The notes under the pieces are model-generated. The model saw only the letters and a program-made list of their open reading frames with translations. It did no database searches and was not told where the DNA came from. Shown one piece after another: positions 35,200-45,335 of a DNA stretch of 64,000 nt. Within the stretch, counting starts at the first letter, position 1; the number at the start of each line of letters is the position of its first letter. Made by a program: the position numbers and the translations under genes. The stretch comes from Bimuria novae-zelandiae CBS 107.79 (taxonomy: Eukaryota; Ascomycota; Dothideomycetes; Pleosporales; Didymosphaeriaceae): positions 1,520 to 65,519 of the forward strand of contig ML976684.1 in the NCBI GenBank assembly GCA_010015655.1, given 5' to 3'.

Positions 35200-37063
35200 A
35201 ACAGTGAGCTACTGAGTGGTCGACTACCATTGGGCACGTACAAGAGGCGCAAGGTTGAAGGAGAACTTCCTCCTCATGGTGGGTGCTGTTGGAAAGATTC
35301 GGTGATCGTAGTGGCAATGTTGCTGGGGATTCAATGAAGCGTGAAGTGTGTCGTACAGTAAATAGCTCAAGGTCTAGATGGGCGTATAGAGTTGCTCATC
35401 TCCCTGCTACAGGGTATGACCCGTGTTCGAAGAAAAGATTAAACGGACTCAAAGAAACGGCGGTCGACCGAAGACAAAAACGCAGCGCGCAGCGGACAGA
35501 AGACAGAAAAGGCTGTCGTCGCCAGTGCGCGCAGGGAGGCAGTCGACTCGTCGGTTTCAAGAGAGCTGCTAAATCAATACCGGGGTCCTCGTTTCGGGTG
35601 AGCTTTTGTGGAGCCAATAGGCTCGATGGGCGCAATGGCAGTCTGGCCCGCAGCTCACGCACATCAGCCATCAGCCACCCACTTTCGCCAACGGGGCAAT
35701 CACGACAGAGCTCATGCAGGCCACGACCATAACCACCAGCGCGACACGTAAACACAAGCACCCATGAAGAGCCCATGATTCCTGCCAATCCACCCTGCGG
35801 GCACTCGTCGCGACGTCTTGGCATGCACGCTGTGCGCCTCTTTTTTCCCCGCCTTCCGAATCGTCGCTTGCGATCTCCAACCATGGAAACGCGTAGCGGG
35901 AGTGCAAGTCGACGCGATGCTACTGCAGGACAGAACTATTGAACCGCCCATTTGCAGCCACGATCTAATCAAAAGAAATCATGCTCGCCATCGCGCCTGC
36001 TCGCTGAACGTTAGTGCTCCCCGGCCTGGTGGGACCTCAATGAAACAGAACGAAACGGCATCTCGAGCACCACAAACTCGGTGTCACTCACATGTCATTG
36101 TTTGAACGAGCAATCTTGGGCATTTTATGTTTACCCCAGAGCGCCCTAGTCCATGCACATGCCAGCGTATCCTCGACATCATCGATAATGTCATGCTATG
36201 TTAGTCTTGCCGCAAGCACTCCACACATCACCGATCTATGTCTTTAGCCTTGTGAAGACCACTGGAGACACTGTGGTACGGTTGTGAGCCGGTGCCCGCT
36301 GATGGGCGCACCGACATCTGTCTGAAACGATATTTTGGCTGAGCAAGCAGTGCAACGTTTTTGTTTCTTGTTGTCAGCGTTGGTGGCTTGCAGCTGCTTA
36401 ATGCTCAGCGAAGTCTTGCTGCCTTGACCGTAAGACCAGATTTCGCGTAAAGCTGCATTCTGGCTATCAGTGCTATATTAACGACAACGTCTAGTCACCG
36501 TACTACCTGTCCAGGAGTAACAGAATATAAGCACATGACTGTTAACTCTGGCCCTTATAGCCAAGCGTCTGCTTTCCGCGAGAGCAGACCTCCCATCCGT
36601 TATTCGGCTGCAGTGTCATCGCGACATTATATCTACAAGAGCAAAGAGGATAACGCGACCGCACCATCGTGCGCTGGCACTGCACCTGTCTAATGCTCAT
36701 ATTTTGACAGCGAATTGCAACTCAGATACTAAACGATTTTCCATTCAGACCGATTTAAAATATCCGGCGTTCGATGGAGCGTTCATTACATTCAAGTAGA
36801 TGCTTGCATCGGTGAATCGTTCTAGTCACACGCTTCCAATCCCACAAAGCTTCAGACGAAATCGGGCACAGAGTATGGAAAACTGCGCGATTTCTTCACC
36901 GCTCGACCAAAGCAGGAGCCCAAAGCACCTACTCTTCTGTTGCCAACGCATCGTGAAGCAGCCCATCGCCGTGCCCGACATCCCTCCCCTCTTATACTTA
37001 CCCGTTCCCAGTTCATTCCTTCTTTCACAGCCCCTACCAAAATCTTCACCCAATGTCATCACC
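35200..37063. other. Intergenic region, no supported gene
   Basis: This is about 1.86 kb between the start of the minus-strand 590-aa gene and a plus-strand small gene, so it should hold both promoters. Antisense-overlapping frames of 78-162 codons at 35283-35972 have arbitrary, Arg/Ser-rich composition and no domain. From about 36700 onward the sequence becomes CT-rich on the plus strand, typical of fungal leaders. No RNA gene was seen. Confidence 0.5.
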
Positions 37064-37631
37064 ATGGCCAAACTCGAACCCTACATCAACCCAATGACCT
37101 ACCGCGTGGAGACCTTCCTCATGCTCCTCATGGGTGTACTACCTCCTAGACCACAACCCGCGCCACGTCCAGTACGCCAAAGACCAGCGCGCCAAGCGTA
37201 GAGCAGAGAAACACCGCTACAAATCTGGCTTCGTCACGGAGCTTCCCGACGACTATGATGAACCCGCTCACAACCCACCATTCTCGAACATGCACCGTCC
37301 TCCGTACGGCATGCCTCCGCCAGTGTCCCGAGACGGGAGAGAAGCGTACCCCTATCCTCGCAATAGGTTCTACGGTGCGGGAGAAGTCAAGGGAATGAGG
37401 GAAAGGGGCAGGCTGAGGACGAAGGCGAGCATAGGGCAGCTGAGGGATGTGTGGACATGCATGAGGGCTGTGAGCAGGGTGCTTTATGAGCATGTGAAGA
37501 GGCATGATGGAAGGGAGAAGAGAGTAACGTTCAATAGGGAGGTGCAGTGGTACATCTTTGGTGGCGACGAGGACTCGTATGATGGAGACAGCGAGGATGG
37601 AGACAGCGAGGATGGAGTAAGGCGGCATTGA
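37064..37631 (+). pseudogene. Small membrane-anchored protein of unknown function with an apparent 2-bp deletion
   Basis: An ATG at 37064 opens a frame of about 24 residues ending in a hydrophobic run (F-L-M-L-L-M-G). That frame is lost at 37134-37137, where GTGT is present. Immediately downstream the next frame continues the same segment (Y-Y-L-L-D-H-N-P-R-H) for about 165 codons, Lys/Arg-rich and then acidic, ending with a doubled D-G-D-S-E-D unit. A GTGTGT to GTGT contraction would explain the break. No intron consensus bridges it. Alternatives are a sequencing error, or a shorter gene starting from a downstream ATG. A 197-codon antisense frame is judged a shadow. Confidence 0.55.
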
Positions 37632-38156
37632 GAAGGCTATCAATTGGTCAATGTGCAGCGAGAAGAGATGAAGCTGGGAAGCTGCGGTGACGAAGTTTGA
37701 TGGCAAAGCTTTCATGGCTATTGTGGGTTTCATTGTCATGTAGACTGCTCAGATGGTGTTCCTGCCGTGGTACAAGGATTCTGGTCAGCCGCACCAGAGC
37801 GATACGAATATGACTCTTAGCTCGTACAAGAGCGGGTTATAAATCACAATGTACATCTCGTATCTTTGAAGGATTTTGCTTCTTCGCCTCTGTCGATTGT
37901 GTTTGTCCCGCTCCCGCATTTCCCCAAGCCAGGACATTCCGCGACCTGCATCTATCGTAACTTCTGTGATGGATGAAGCTTCCGGTGAGGTTGACAGCCT
38001 GCAGATGGCTCGTTTTCCTTCATTGGTTATGTTTCATATGGCATATGCAGCTTCCCGGAGAAGCGGTGACACCTGACTGCTGGTATATACGCCCTCAGCG
38101 CTCACCCTTCGTAGAAGGGGCATATCATCACTTTTCAGTCTCATCTTAGGTTCACA

Positions 38157-38224
38157 ACTTCCTCTATTGTGACTTCCTCTATCGTGACTTCCTCGATCGT
38201 GACTTCCTCGATCGTGACTTCCTT
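38157..38224. repeat. 15-bp minisatellite, about 4.5 copies
   Basis: Units of ACTTCCTCGATCGTG repeat head to tail (38157, 38172, 38187, 38202, partial 38217), with small differences (TCTATTG, TCTATCG). It lies just upstream of the Gln-rich exon at 38300. Its pyrimidine-rich end could serve as the polypyrimidine tract of an acceptor (TTCTAAGATAG) for that gene. Confidence 0.85.
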
Positions 38225-38299
38225 CTAAGATAGCGGATACACGTGCCCCACTTCCACCATCCAATCAGATTCAACGACGACGGGTCTCTACAACTGAAG

Positions 38300-38644
38300 A
38301 TGCAGCCACAAATGCAATCGCAAATGCAACCGCAAATGCAGGCGTACCCGCAGACGCAATACCAAGGGCAACCTCCGATGCACTACAGCCAACCCCCGCC
38401 ACAACCACAACCTTATAAGGTAGCAACAGCTGACTGATATTTGTAGCCACGAGACTAACAGAAGCACAGGAAGAGAAGCACGGTTGCTGTTACAACTTCT
38501 GGACCTGTAGAGGGTGCTACGGGAAGAGGGATTGGTGCTTGTGCTGTTCTAGCCTATGCGGGGAGTGATGGGCTTGTGAATCGTTTGACTGGGGGTAAGA
38601 GAAAAGAAGTACTTGGATGGAGGCCAGATTGGGAGGGGAGGTGA
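38300..38644 (+). CDS. Possible two-exon Gln/Met/Pro-rich small protein, 100 aa
   Basis: Exon 1 is 38300-38419 and encodes Met-Gln repeats (M-Q-P-Q-M-Q-S-Q-M-Q) followed by Q-P-P-P-Q-P-Q-P-Y-K. A 42-bp intron (GTAGCA...CTAACAG) joins in phase to exon 2, 38462-38644, which encodes a Gly/Ala-rich hydrophobic stretch (G-I-G-A-C-A-V-L-A-Y-A-G) and ends E-V-L-G-W-R-P-D-W-E-G-R. The frame is also open upstream to about 38236, so a further 5' exon is possible. A Gln/Pro region followed by a small hydrophobic patch is common in short fungal proteins, but the function is unknown. The intron is near the minimum length, so the model is tentative. Confidence 0.45.
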
Positions 38645-39147
38645 GTGAGACTAGAAGGGTTTGCAATTCTTTGCAGATCCTCATGAAGGCTTTTCTTGGT
38701 ATGACCTGCGACTCTGGGAAGAGTCACATAAAGGTTTATCTTGGTATGGAATAGGAGGGCATCTGGTCACTACAAGTGAGTTCCTTTTATCTATTCGAGT
38801 CGATCGCAGGAGAATGCTAGCACGACTTAATAATTATGATCTTTATCGTGAGCATCGCTCTTATTCGCTAGCCGTTTAGCCACAATCTCGTAAACGACGT
38901 CACTTTAAAAGCGAAGCGATTGCTACGAGACTGTATTATTACGATATGCCCCATATTCGCATGTACAGAGATTTTCGCAGCCTTCTAAGTATGCCATCGT
39001 GCTTGCCACGAACCCACGATTCCGTCCCCTCAACACCAAACCTCTCGTTAAGTTAAATTACCACCATTGACACTGCTGCCTCGTGCGCACTTAGTGCCAC
39101 GTCTACGCGGCACGATCCGCAGCAATTCATACCCCTTGAACAAACAA
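38645..39147. other. Intergenic, no supported gene
   Basis: A 72-codon frame at 38661-38879 contains an internal near-repeat (G-F-S-W-Y-D and G-L-S-W-Y-G), reflecting a short duplicated DNA segment near 38690 and 38735. It has no other support. The remainder is the upstream region of the DUF3176 pseudogene. Confidence 0.45.
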
Positions 39148-41261
39148 ATGACTCGCTCCAAGAATTCCGGTCACGAGTCCACCGATACTCTTTTGGGAGC
39201 ATATGCTACTGGGATTCATGCACACCTGGCCCAACATGCGGCAGGCAAGCCGTCCATTCTGCACCCCAGTATTTGGTTGTAGGACATACTTTGCCTTTTC
39301 TTTGCGGTGGCCATTCAGTTAGTCATTGTCATTGTCTTGGCTGTATATGACAGGAAGCCTAGCCCAATAATTGGAGGTGTGACACTGAATACTGCGATTG
39401 CATTCGCTGCGGCCCTGTTCAGGATCTGTCTGATGGTACCCGTGACCGATTGCATATGCCAGCTGACCTGGGTATCACTGGAAAGGGGCTTCAAACCGCT
39501 GCAAAACATAATCAAATTTGACATGGCTAGTAGAGGGCCAATTGGAAGCTTGCAGCTGCTATTCGAATTCACACGCTAGTAAGTCACCACAAGTCCTGAT
39601 GAGATCGTGGATTCCCTTTAATCGATTTTCTGTCTCCTCCCTTCGGGACGAGCCTTAGCTAAAACAGTAACAGTAGTCCTATGGTCACTATTACTAGCCT
39701 CTTGAAAATAGTCGGGATTGCTATCGGTTCTTTCTATTACCAAAGCGTCGATTTTTACAGTGCGAGCGTCCCTAGTGTCGCCGGAGGCGCTAACCCTCTG
39801 ACCGCCTTTGCTTCAGCGGCCTTCACATACCTAGGAAATGTCGGAAACGTTGGAGGTAGTTTTGCTAACTACGGTAGGGACCTCCTACAACATTTCTTTG
39901 TCGTGAAAACGAAAGAAGTAACAAGTATAGGTCGTGAGGTGCTCTTCAACTTAGGATCTGCCATTTACAGTGGATTACACTCATCTGATATGATCAGCCT
40001 TCCATATCCGCCGTATTCTTGTCCAACAGGCAACTGCACATGGGATCTCTTCTTAACGCTCGGCGTGTCTGTGCAGTGCTTCGATGATGCAACAAATTAC
40101 TTTCTCAATTGCTCTCAAGATTCAACGACATGGCCTGGACATTCCCTTCGATCTTGTAACATGGTGATAAATCTTACCACATCGAATAATTACCCGCCGT
40201 CCAACCCACTCTCATACCTTATGGTATACGACAGCTATGCTGCCTTTCATCCGACCTCGCCTACTGCGGTAGACCCGCGATATAATTCAAGCTTGGATTA
40301 CGGTTTTACAGGGAACACGGAAACCACCTGGACGTCAATCAACGCCGGCTTTGCCAGCTTCGACTGGCACCTGACTCGGAACCTCCTGATTTTCCCTGCA
40401 AAATATTCCAGATCCTCCGTGGTTACATCAGAGAGTATCACAGAGGCCGGCTACTGCCTCTTCTACATTGACATGCAGATTCTCAGTGCCCAAATACAAA
40501 ACGGTTTATACCAAGAATAAGTTCTCAGTATGACTACCAAAATTGAACCTTACCAAAGCGTAATGCCTCCAGGTAGCGTCAGATCCGGGAGCGCCTCTGG
40601 CAATATTTCTGCATACGCTATAGATGAGGCGGACATTGAAATTTAACATATACATACAAGCCTGAGTGTCGAACTTCAAAGCAACCGGACCAATGCGACT
40701 CAAAGCCAAAGAATGTCACCATTCCTCGGCAGCGGCTTACAAACGGGTTGGCCTTTCTCCGATTTATTCTACCTTCGACTAATCTCACGAGTAACCGCCA
40801 GGCGGGAGTGTTTGGCTCAGGACAGAATCCGGGAGCAGCAGAGTCTCTTTACCGGAGCCCCAGCATAACGGAAGCGATGCACACGATCGCACATTATATG
40901 ACAGTCGCTCTTCGCGCTAATGATACTATATTGGCACAACAAAAGGATCACATCACTTGAACGCCACGCACCTTCCTGTCGACTACGTTGCACCATCTCA
41001 CCGTGTTCGTGGTACTGTCTATGTACAAGCCGTGCTCCTGCATGTTCGACGGGGCTAGCTGTCAGAGTGTGGAAAGATAACCCACTGGCCGTCTTACTGA
41101 ACACAAGCTGGAGACCAGATACTGTAATGATGGGTGCCAATACAAGTAAAGAGCTAGAAGAGATATCGAAGAGGTTGGAAGCTAGAGTTGTGAAAGAAGA
41201 GGATCCTGTGGACGCAAAACGATCTGTGGTCATACGCAATAGACAAGTGGTAGTGGAATAG
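39148..41261 (+). pseudogene. DUF3176-family membrane protein, degenerated
   Basis: The N-terminal half fits DUF3176: hydrophobic helices, then T-L-N-T-A-I-A-F-A-A-A-L-F-R, Q-L-T-W-V-S-L-E and A-S-R-G-P-I-G-S-L-Q-L-L, the signature of this fungal family of integral membrane proteins of unknown role. An 89-bp intron (39579-39667, GTAAGT...AAACAG) joins exon 1 to exon 2 in phase. A C-terminal block at 40850-40960 (S-I-T-E-A-M-H-T-I-A-H-Y-M-T-V-A-L-R) also matches. Lesions: TAG at 39280-39282 (consistent with TGG to TAG), TAA at 40518-40520, a frameshift near 40645, TGA at 40958-40960, and an apparent deletion near 41050 that removes the last transmembrane segment before V-R-V-W-K-D-N-P-L-A-V-L-L. 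It is not expected to make a full protein. Confidence 0.78.
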
Positions 41262-41512
41262 GGCGTAAGCATCTAATTCTAGGTTGTTGTTCATGTGCAT
41301 AGTCACTGCTATGTGAATTTTGGAATATCACCGTGCAATTCGCCAAGTTGTGGAACTTCGCCAGGTTGTAGTACACCTTCAAGAAATGATGAAGGAAGGG
41401 TTGTCGATGTCACCTAGCAGCAGCTGTGCCCGAGGTAGCCCTACGAACTTACTATAGACTGTTCTTGCACTCCTAGCAGTCCATAATTTCGTTTATTCGA
41501 ACATGGAGATCC

Positions 41513-42118
41513 TTACACAACCCCAATCTCATCTCCATCAATCTGATCTGCCCTACGACGCGCAGTCCGTTCCGAGATCTTGACAACAAACCAATAGTGC
41601 CCCTTTATAATCTCAACAATTTCTCTGAGCGGTCCCTCTTGCCTCTCCGTGGAAGCGATCAATGCAATGCATGTAGTACTCGGAGTTTGCAAAAAGTGCC
41701 CGGGAATGACCTGTACGATATTCCAATCCGCACCATACCCCTTTGATACACCGTGAGCTGCCCAATTGACTCTTTCTTTTGCATCTTTCAACTCACGCAT
41801 AACGCGGAGTACCTTGAGGGATAAATTGGCGAATTGAAGGTGACTTGGTGTGGTATTTTCGGCGAGCTGAAGCTCTGCCAGCATGTTACCTGAGCCTTGT
41901 CGTGCCCTTGTAGAAGTAGGACGAGTGTCTGAAATCCTGATGCGACGTTGGTTTGGCAGCGCTGGGGGAGAGTGGGGATCAGCAGCGGCCTCTGAAGAAG
42001 CAGCAGCGATCTCTGAAGAAGCAGCAGCGACCTCCGAAGAAGCAACAGCGGCCTCGGGGAAACGTTCGGTATGGTGCACGACCAAGTAGTAGTCGGGGGG
42101 TGGCTCAGATATACTCGG
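41513..42118 (-). CDS. Protein of unknown function with Ala/Ser/Glu heptad repeats (3' exon, about 201 aa)
   Basis: An open minus frame of 202 codons ends at 41513. No ATG begins it. A likely acceptor (ATCCATAG, with an upstream TTGAC branch-like site) places the exon start at 42118, so a 5' exon remains unidentified. The N-terminal part carries four 7-residue units of S-S-E-x-A-A-A, then a Pro/Arg linker. The C-terminal 120 residues look folded (L-K-V-L-R-V-M-R-E-L-K-D-A-K and W-N-I-V-Q-V-I-P-G-H-F). No domain was recognised. Two plus-strand frames over the repeat are shadows. Confidence 0.5.
   Translation of the reverse strand, partial: PSISEPPPDYYLVVHHTERFPEAAVASSEVAAASSEIAAASSEAAADPHSPPALPNQRRIRISDTRPTSTRARQGSGNMLAELQLAENTTPSHLQFANLSLKVLRVMRELKDAKERVNWAAHGVSKGYGADWNIVQVIPGHFLQTPSTTCIALIASTERQEGPLREIVEIIKGHYWFVVKISERTARRRADQIDGDEIGVV
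41982..42056. repeat. 21-bp coding tandem repeat
   Basis: About 3.5 copies of GCAGCAGCGATCTCTGAAGAA lie in this stretch; on the minus strand they encode heptads S-S-E-(V/I/A)-A-A-A. The unit keeps the reading frame, so copy-number change would lengthen the protein without breaking it. Confidence 0.8.
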
Positions 42119-42607
42119 CTATGGATGTCAATAACGCAGAGTCTCGGAGTTATGGAACCAAAAAGGGGCAAGTCAAGCTGTTTCTAAGTGTATCAAATAG
42201 CCAAGGTTTGTATGGCTTCTCAATTGTCAGTCCAAATGCTTTGTTATCAAACACGCTCGATGGTTCCTTTGCAGCGAGCAAGCAGTTCTGCAGAGATTTT
42301 ATATGCATTATTGAGTCATCTTAGGAGTTGTCTTGTCTGTTCTAATACATTTTTATTCCATAGTTGCGCTCTAACTTTAAGAGATTTTAATATTGCGTAT
42401 TTATTCTGTGGTTGTGTTGTTAAGCGTACCGAATTTACCTACCCCAGCATCCTCAACCCAGGATCGCTGAGACGACTGTTGTTCCCTTGCACTAGTTCCA
42501 CGGCAGCGGGACATTGAGCAACTTTCAGATAAAAAGGTGTAGGCGCGATACATACGCCAAGAGGCGGAAATGTGCTAAATAAATGTGTATTCACTACGAG
42601 CATGCGT
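42119..42607. other. Intergenic, no supported gene
   Basis: This lies between the probable 5' side of the heptad-repeat gene and the 3' end of the acyltransferase-like gene. The stretch 42290-42420 is T-rich. It may hold the missing 5' exon of the gene ending at 41513, but no ATG-plus-donor combination stood out. Confidence 0.45.
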
Positions 42608-43815
42608 CTACAACTCTAGCGTAACGCTGTCTTCGGTTTGTGTAGGTCTTCCAAGCCTTACCACTCCTCTCTTAGCCTTCAAATCCATGACGATGTTGAA
42701 CAAAGTCGTGCTGCCGCCATCGCGTGCTTGACGGCAGATGGAGTCCGGAAACCCGTGCTCATCTTCAAAAAGGCGGGTTATGTCTTCCCAGGATGGCTCG
42801 TCGCCTAGCTTTTCGGTGTTTTCTGTCATTGTCTTCACACGCACTGGTGAATCCTTCAACCACATCGTATCGACTTCATTCGGGTGCTCCAGTAGAAGGT
42901 GATTCGCATGGACAATGCGGCCTCTGCTGTCCGCTTCGCAATGCGCAAATGTGGACTTCGTAAATTCGAGACCAACGGCTTGCGAGGCGTCAGAGATCAA
43001 AATGTGCGCTGAGGCGGCCATGCCGTAGCCTTCCAGCTTTTGAACTGCTTCTTGAGTACTGTTGCTCTCGAGTGCGGCTCGCAAACCGAAGTGAACAGGC
43101 ATGCGCGAAGAGTTTACGCCATGGACTTTGATCGCGTTAAGTAGGGTGCCAACACCAGAACTATTGAAGCCGATCTTCCCAATGATGCCGGCCTCCGTGA
43201 CTTGAACAATTGTGGGTTTGCCCTCTTGTGATATCTTGGTGATGATGAGATTCGATTTTTGTCCATCCATCCACTACAAAGGAGTCAGTATCGTAACTTA
43301 AGTTAACTACACGTCCCAATTTATCTCTAGTCTGGCGAACAAAAAGTATCTCTAACTCACGTCCCAGTTTTGGGCAAGGTACGCCCTCTTCCCTGTTTGC
43401 CAGGACAGTGCTGTGCATCCGTCACTGAACATGCCAAAATTAATCTCGGTGCGCACGTTAATAGCGACAATATCAAGCAGATTTCGTCCCGAACCATCGG
43501 CTATACCTCGTATTTCCTCATGGTATGCTGGCCATTTCTCCTTCGCTGTTTTTTCGAATGCCTCGGCATGTTGCAGTACCTCCGCCCATTCTTGCTTGCA
43601 ATTCTTCTTGAACAGCTCCGCGTAGAACTCAATACAGCGCAATATTTGAGCTTTCGCGGCAACACCATGTTGATGCCCGATCTGAACTTGTTAGACAGTA
43701 ATAATATCGTGGTGATGAGGATGTCCGGCGCGTAGCTGGGAGTCGAGGTTGCCGCGCGAGAATGATGACGTAAACGTACCCTGTAAGGTGACCCTTTGCA
43801 TTCAACGACCAACAT
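42608..43815 (-). CDS. Isopenicillin-N acyltransferase-like enzyme (peptidase C45 / AAT family), 340 aa
   Basis: Three exons fit in phase: 43780-43815, 43361-43681 and 42608-43273, with introns of 98 bp (GTACGT...TTCAG) and 87 bp (GTGAGT...TTTGTAG), giving 340 residues; the Penicillium acyltransferase is about 357. The family consists of N-terminal-nucleophile hydrolases that cleave themselves between Gly and Cys. That site is present as F-S-D-G/C-T-A-L-S-W, with Cys about residue 101 (Gly102-Cys103 in Penicillium). Other landmarks are I-G-H-Q-H-G near the start and L-A-Q-N-W-D-W across the second splice. It lacks a clear C-terminal peroxisomal tripeptide (ends L-E-L). No penicillin synthesis genes are nearby, so the substrate is probably another amide or peptide. 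It shares a promoter region with the divergent deacetylase gene. Confidence 0.88.
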
Positions 43816-44305
43816 CTTGCATATGTAGCTACGATTCAACAAGAGCCGTCCCTTTTTATGTACGACTCAATAAAACGTATTCGAATAACATATCCCATGC
43901 TTATCTTTGTCTCAGACCCCTCATCGTGGCCACGCACCACACACCGCTCACAGCGCCCAACTCCGCCTCCGATCAGCACCCCACCATCCTCATCCTTCCC
44001 GTCAGGGCGCTAGCAGGTGCTTAGGCACAATCGCTTGCATGCAAGGTATCACTTTTGGACGCTCGGCCTTGTGAAGAATCAGGGTTGTCAGGGACTAAAG
44101 AGCGGCAGGATCTGACTTGCAGCAGAAGAATCGAGAGTGAACGTACTCGTAACGGCTACGAAACGGTGATGCGCGTTGTTTCGCGTGGAGAGTGGGTCTC
44201 GATGTACCCTGGACCGGTTCATAAGTTAACAGCTTCCCCTGCTAGTCGGACACGTCTTGCTTCATCTTCAAGTCGGGATCCAGTCAAGTATTCGACCTAG
44301 CCACC
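43816..44305. promoter_or_regulatory. Shared divergent promoter region, 490 bp
   Basis: The start codons of the acyltransferase-like gene (minus) and the NodB-type deacetylase (plus) are 490 bp apart with nothing convincing between them. Head-to-head spacing of this size in ascomycetes often means common regulation; that is an inference. A CT-rich stretch lies at about 43910-44000. Frames here are short and unsupported. Confidence 0.6.
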
Positions 44306-45335
44306 ATGCCGAAGCGTGCGCTCTGCTCTTATGGCATAGATATTGACGCCGTATCTGGATGGTGCGCTACCTTGACCCCGCTCATATATCCACTCGCTTA
44401 GTCTTGAACTAGGATCAATACACGCGACGGCAAGCTCGCGAACCCAACGGACGTTTCCCGCGGAGTGTTCGGCGCGACAGTCGGGATTGATCGCCTCCTA
44501 AAGCTTTGGGACAAATACAACATCAAGACCACCTGGTTCACCCCAGCCCATTCAGCCGAGTCATTTCCGGGCCAAATCCGAAAGATAGTGGACAAGGGCC
44601 ACGAGATCGGATTGCATGGCTACACTCATGAGTTTGTGTCTGTTTTGAGCGAACAGCAGCAGCGTGATGTGCTGGAGAGAAGCATCAAGGTATTGACGGA
44701 CATTACGGGAAAACGACCGCGAGGTTGGACGGCACCAGCTTGGAGTACAAGCCGGGAAACGATTAAGTTACTGGAGGAGTTCGGCATTGTGCGCTTGAAC
44801 CTTACAATAAGCGACCAAATTGATCTTGTTGACCAAATATTAGGAGTATGATCACTCTTTTATGCACCACGACTCGCAACCATACTACGTTCCCGATGCT
44901 TCTCTCTCCACACACGTCGAGACCGATGTGTCGAAACCTGCCTCCCATTGGATGTCTCCCATGAGCACCCTCAAGCCCTCTTCCGTCGTGGAGATTCCGG
45001 CGAATTGGCATCTGGATGACTGGCCTCCATTCCAGCTTTCCCTGTCCCAGCCCTCGACACACGGATTTGTCGACACAGCTGTCATTGAGCGCCTGTGGAA
45101 GGAGCAGTTTGAGTATCATTACCGCGAGTGCCCTGATGGTGGTAGTTTTGTGTTTCCAATCAGTATTCATCCCCAGGTCAGCGGAAAGCCTCAGGTGCTT
45201 CTGCTGCACGAGAGACTGATCGAGTGGATCAATGGGCACGAGGGTGTGGAGTGGGTCACCATGGAGCAAATTGTAGATGAGTTCAAGAACGGGAAGCTAA
45301 GCGGTGTCAGCATTGAGGGCGGGGTAGACTTCTGA
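44306..45335 (+). CDS. NodB/CE4-type polysaccharide deacetylase family protein, 307 aa
   Basis: Three exons fit in phase: 44306-44361, 44413-44788 and 44844-45335, with introns of 51 bp (GTGCGC...AACTAG) and 55 bp (GTGCGC...ATTAG); the total of 924 nt gives 307 residues. Motifs of the family are present: Y-G-I-D-I-D near residue 12 (metal/catalytic Asp), G-H-E-I-G-L-H-G-Y-T-H-E with His87 and His91 as the metal pair, W-T-A-P-A-W, M-H-H-D-S-Q-P-Y-Y, and I-S-I-H-P-Q-V-S-G-K near the end. There is no signal peptide, so it resembles the intracellular fungal subgroup related to PuuE/allantoinase-like deacetylases more than secreted chitin deacetylases. It probably removes acyl groups from amide substrates. 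It is the divergent partner of the acyltransferase-like gene. Confidence 0.88.

Noticed and set aside
35283..35972. Overlapping frames of 78-162 codons on both strands
   Set aside because: They overlap each other in several frames, have arbitrary Arg/Ser/Cys composition and no start context or domain.
37146..37739. 197-codon minus-strand frame
   Set aside because: It lies antisense to the more protein-like plus frame with its charged body and acidic repeat tail; its hydrophobic composition is the complement of that repeat.
38157..38224. CRISPR-like array
   Set aside because: Units are 15 bp, head to tail with no spacers, in a fungal genome; it is a minisatellite.
42188..42517. 109-codon plus frame
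   Set aside because: No domain, hydrophobic/Cys-rich by chance in a T-rich intergenic stretch, and its flanking gene lies on the other strand.
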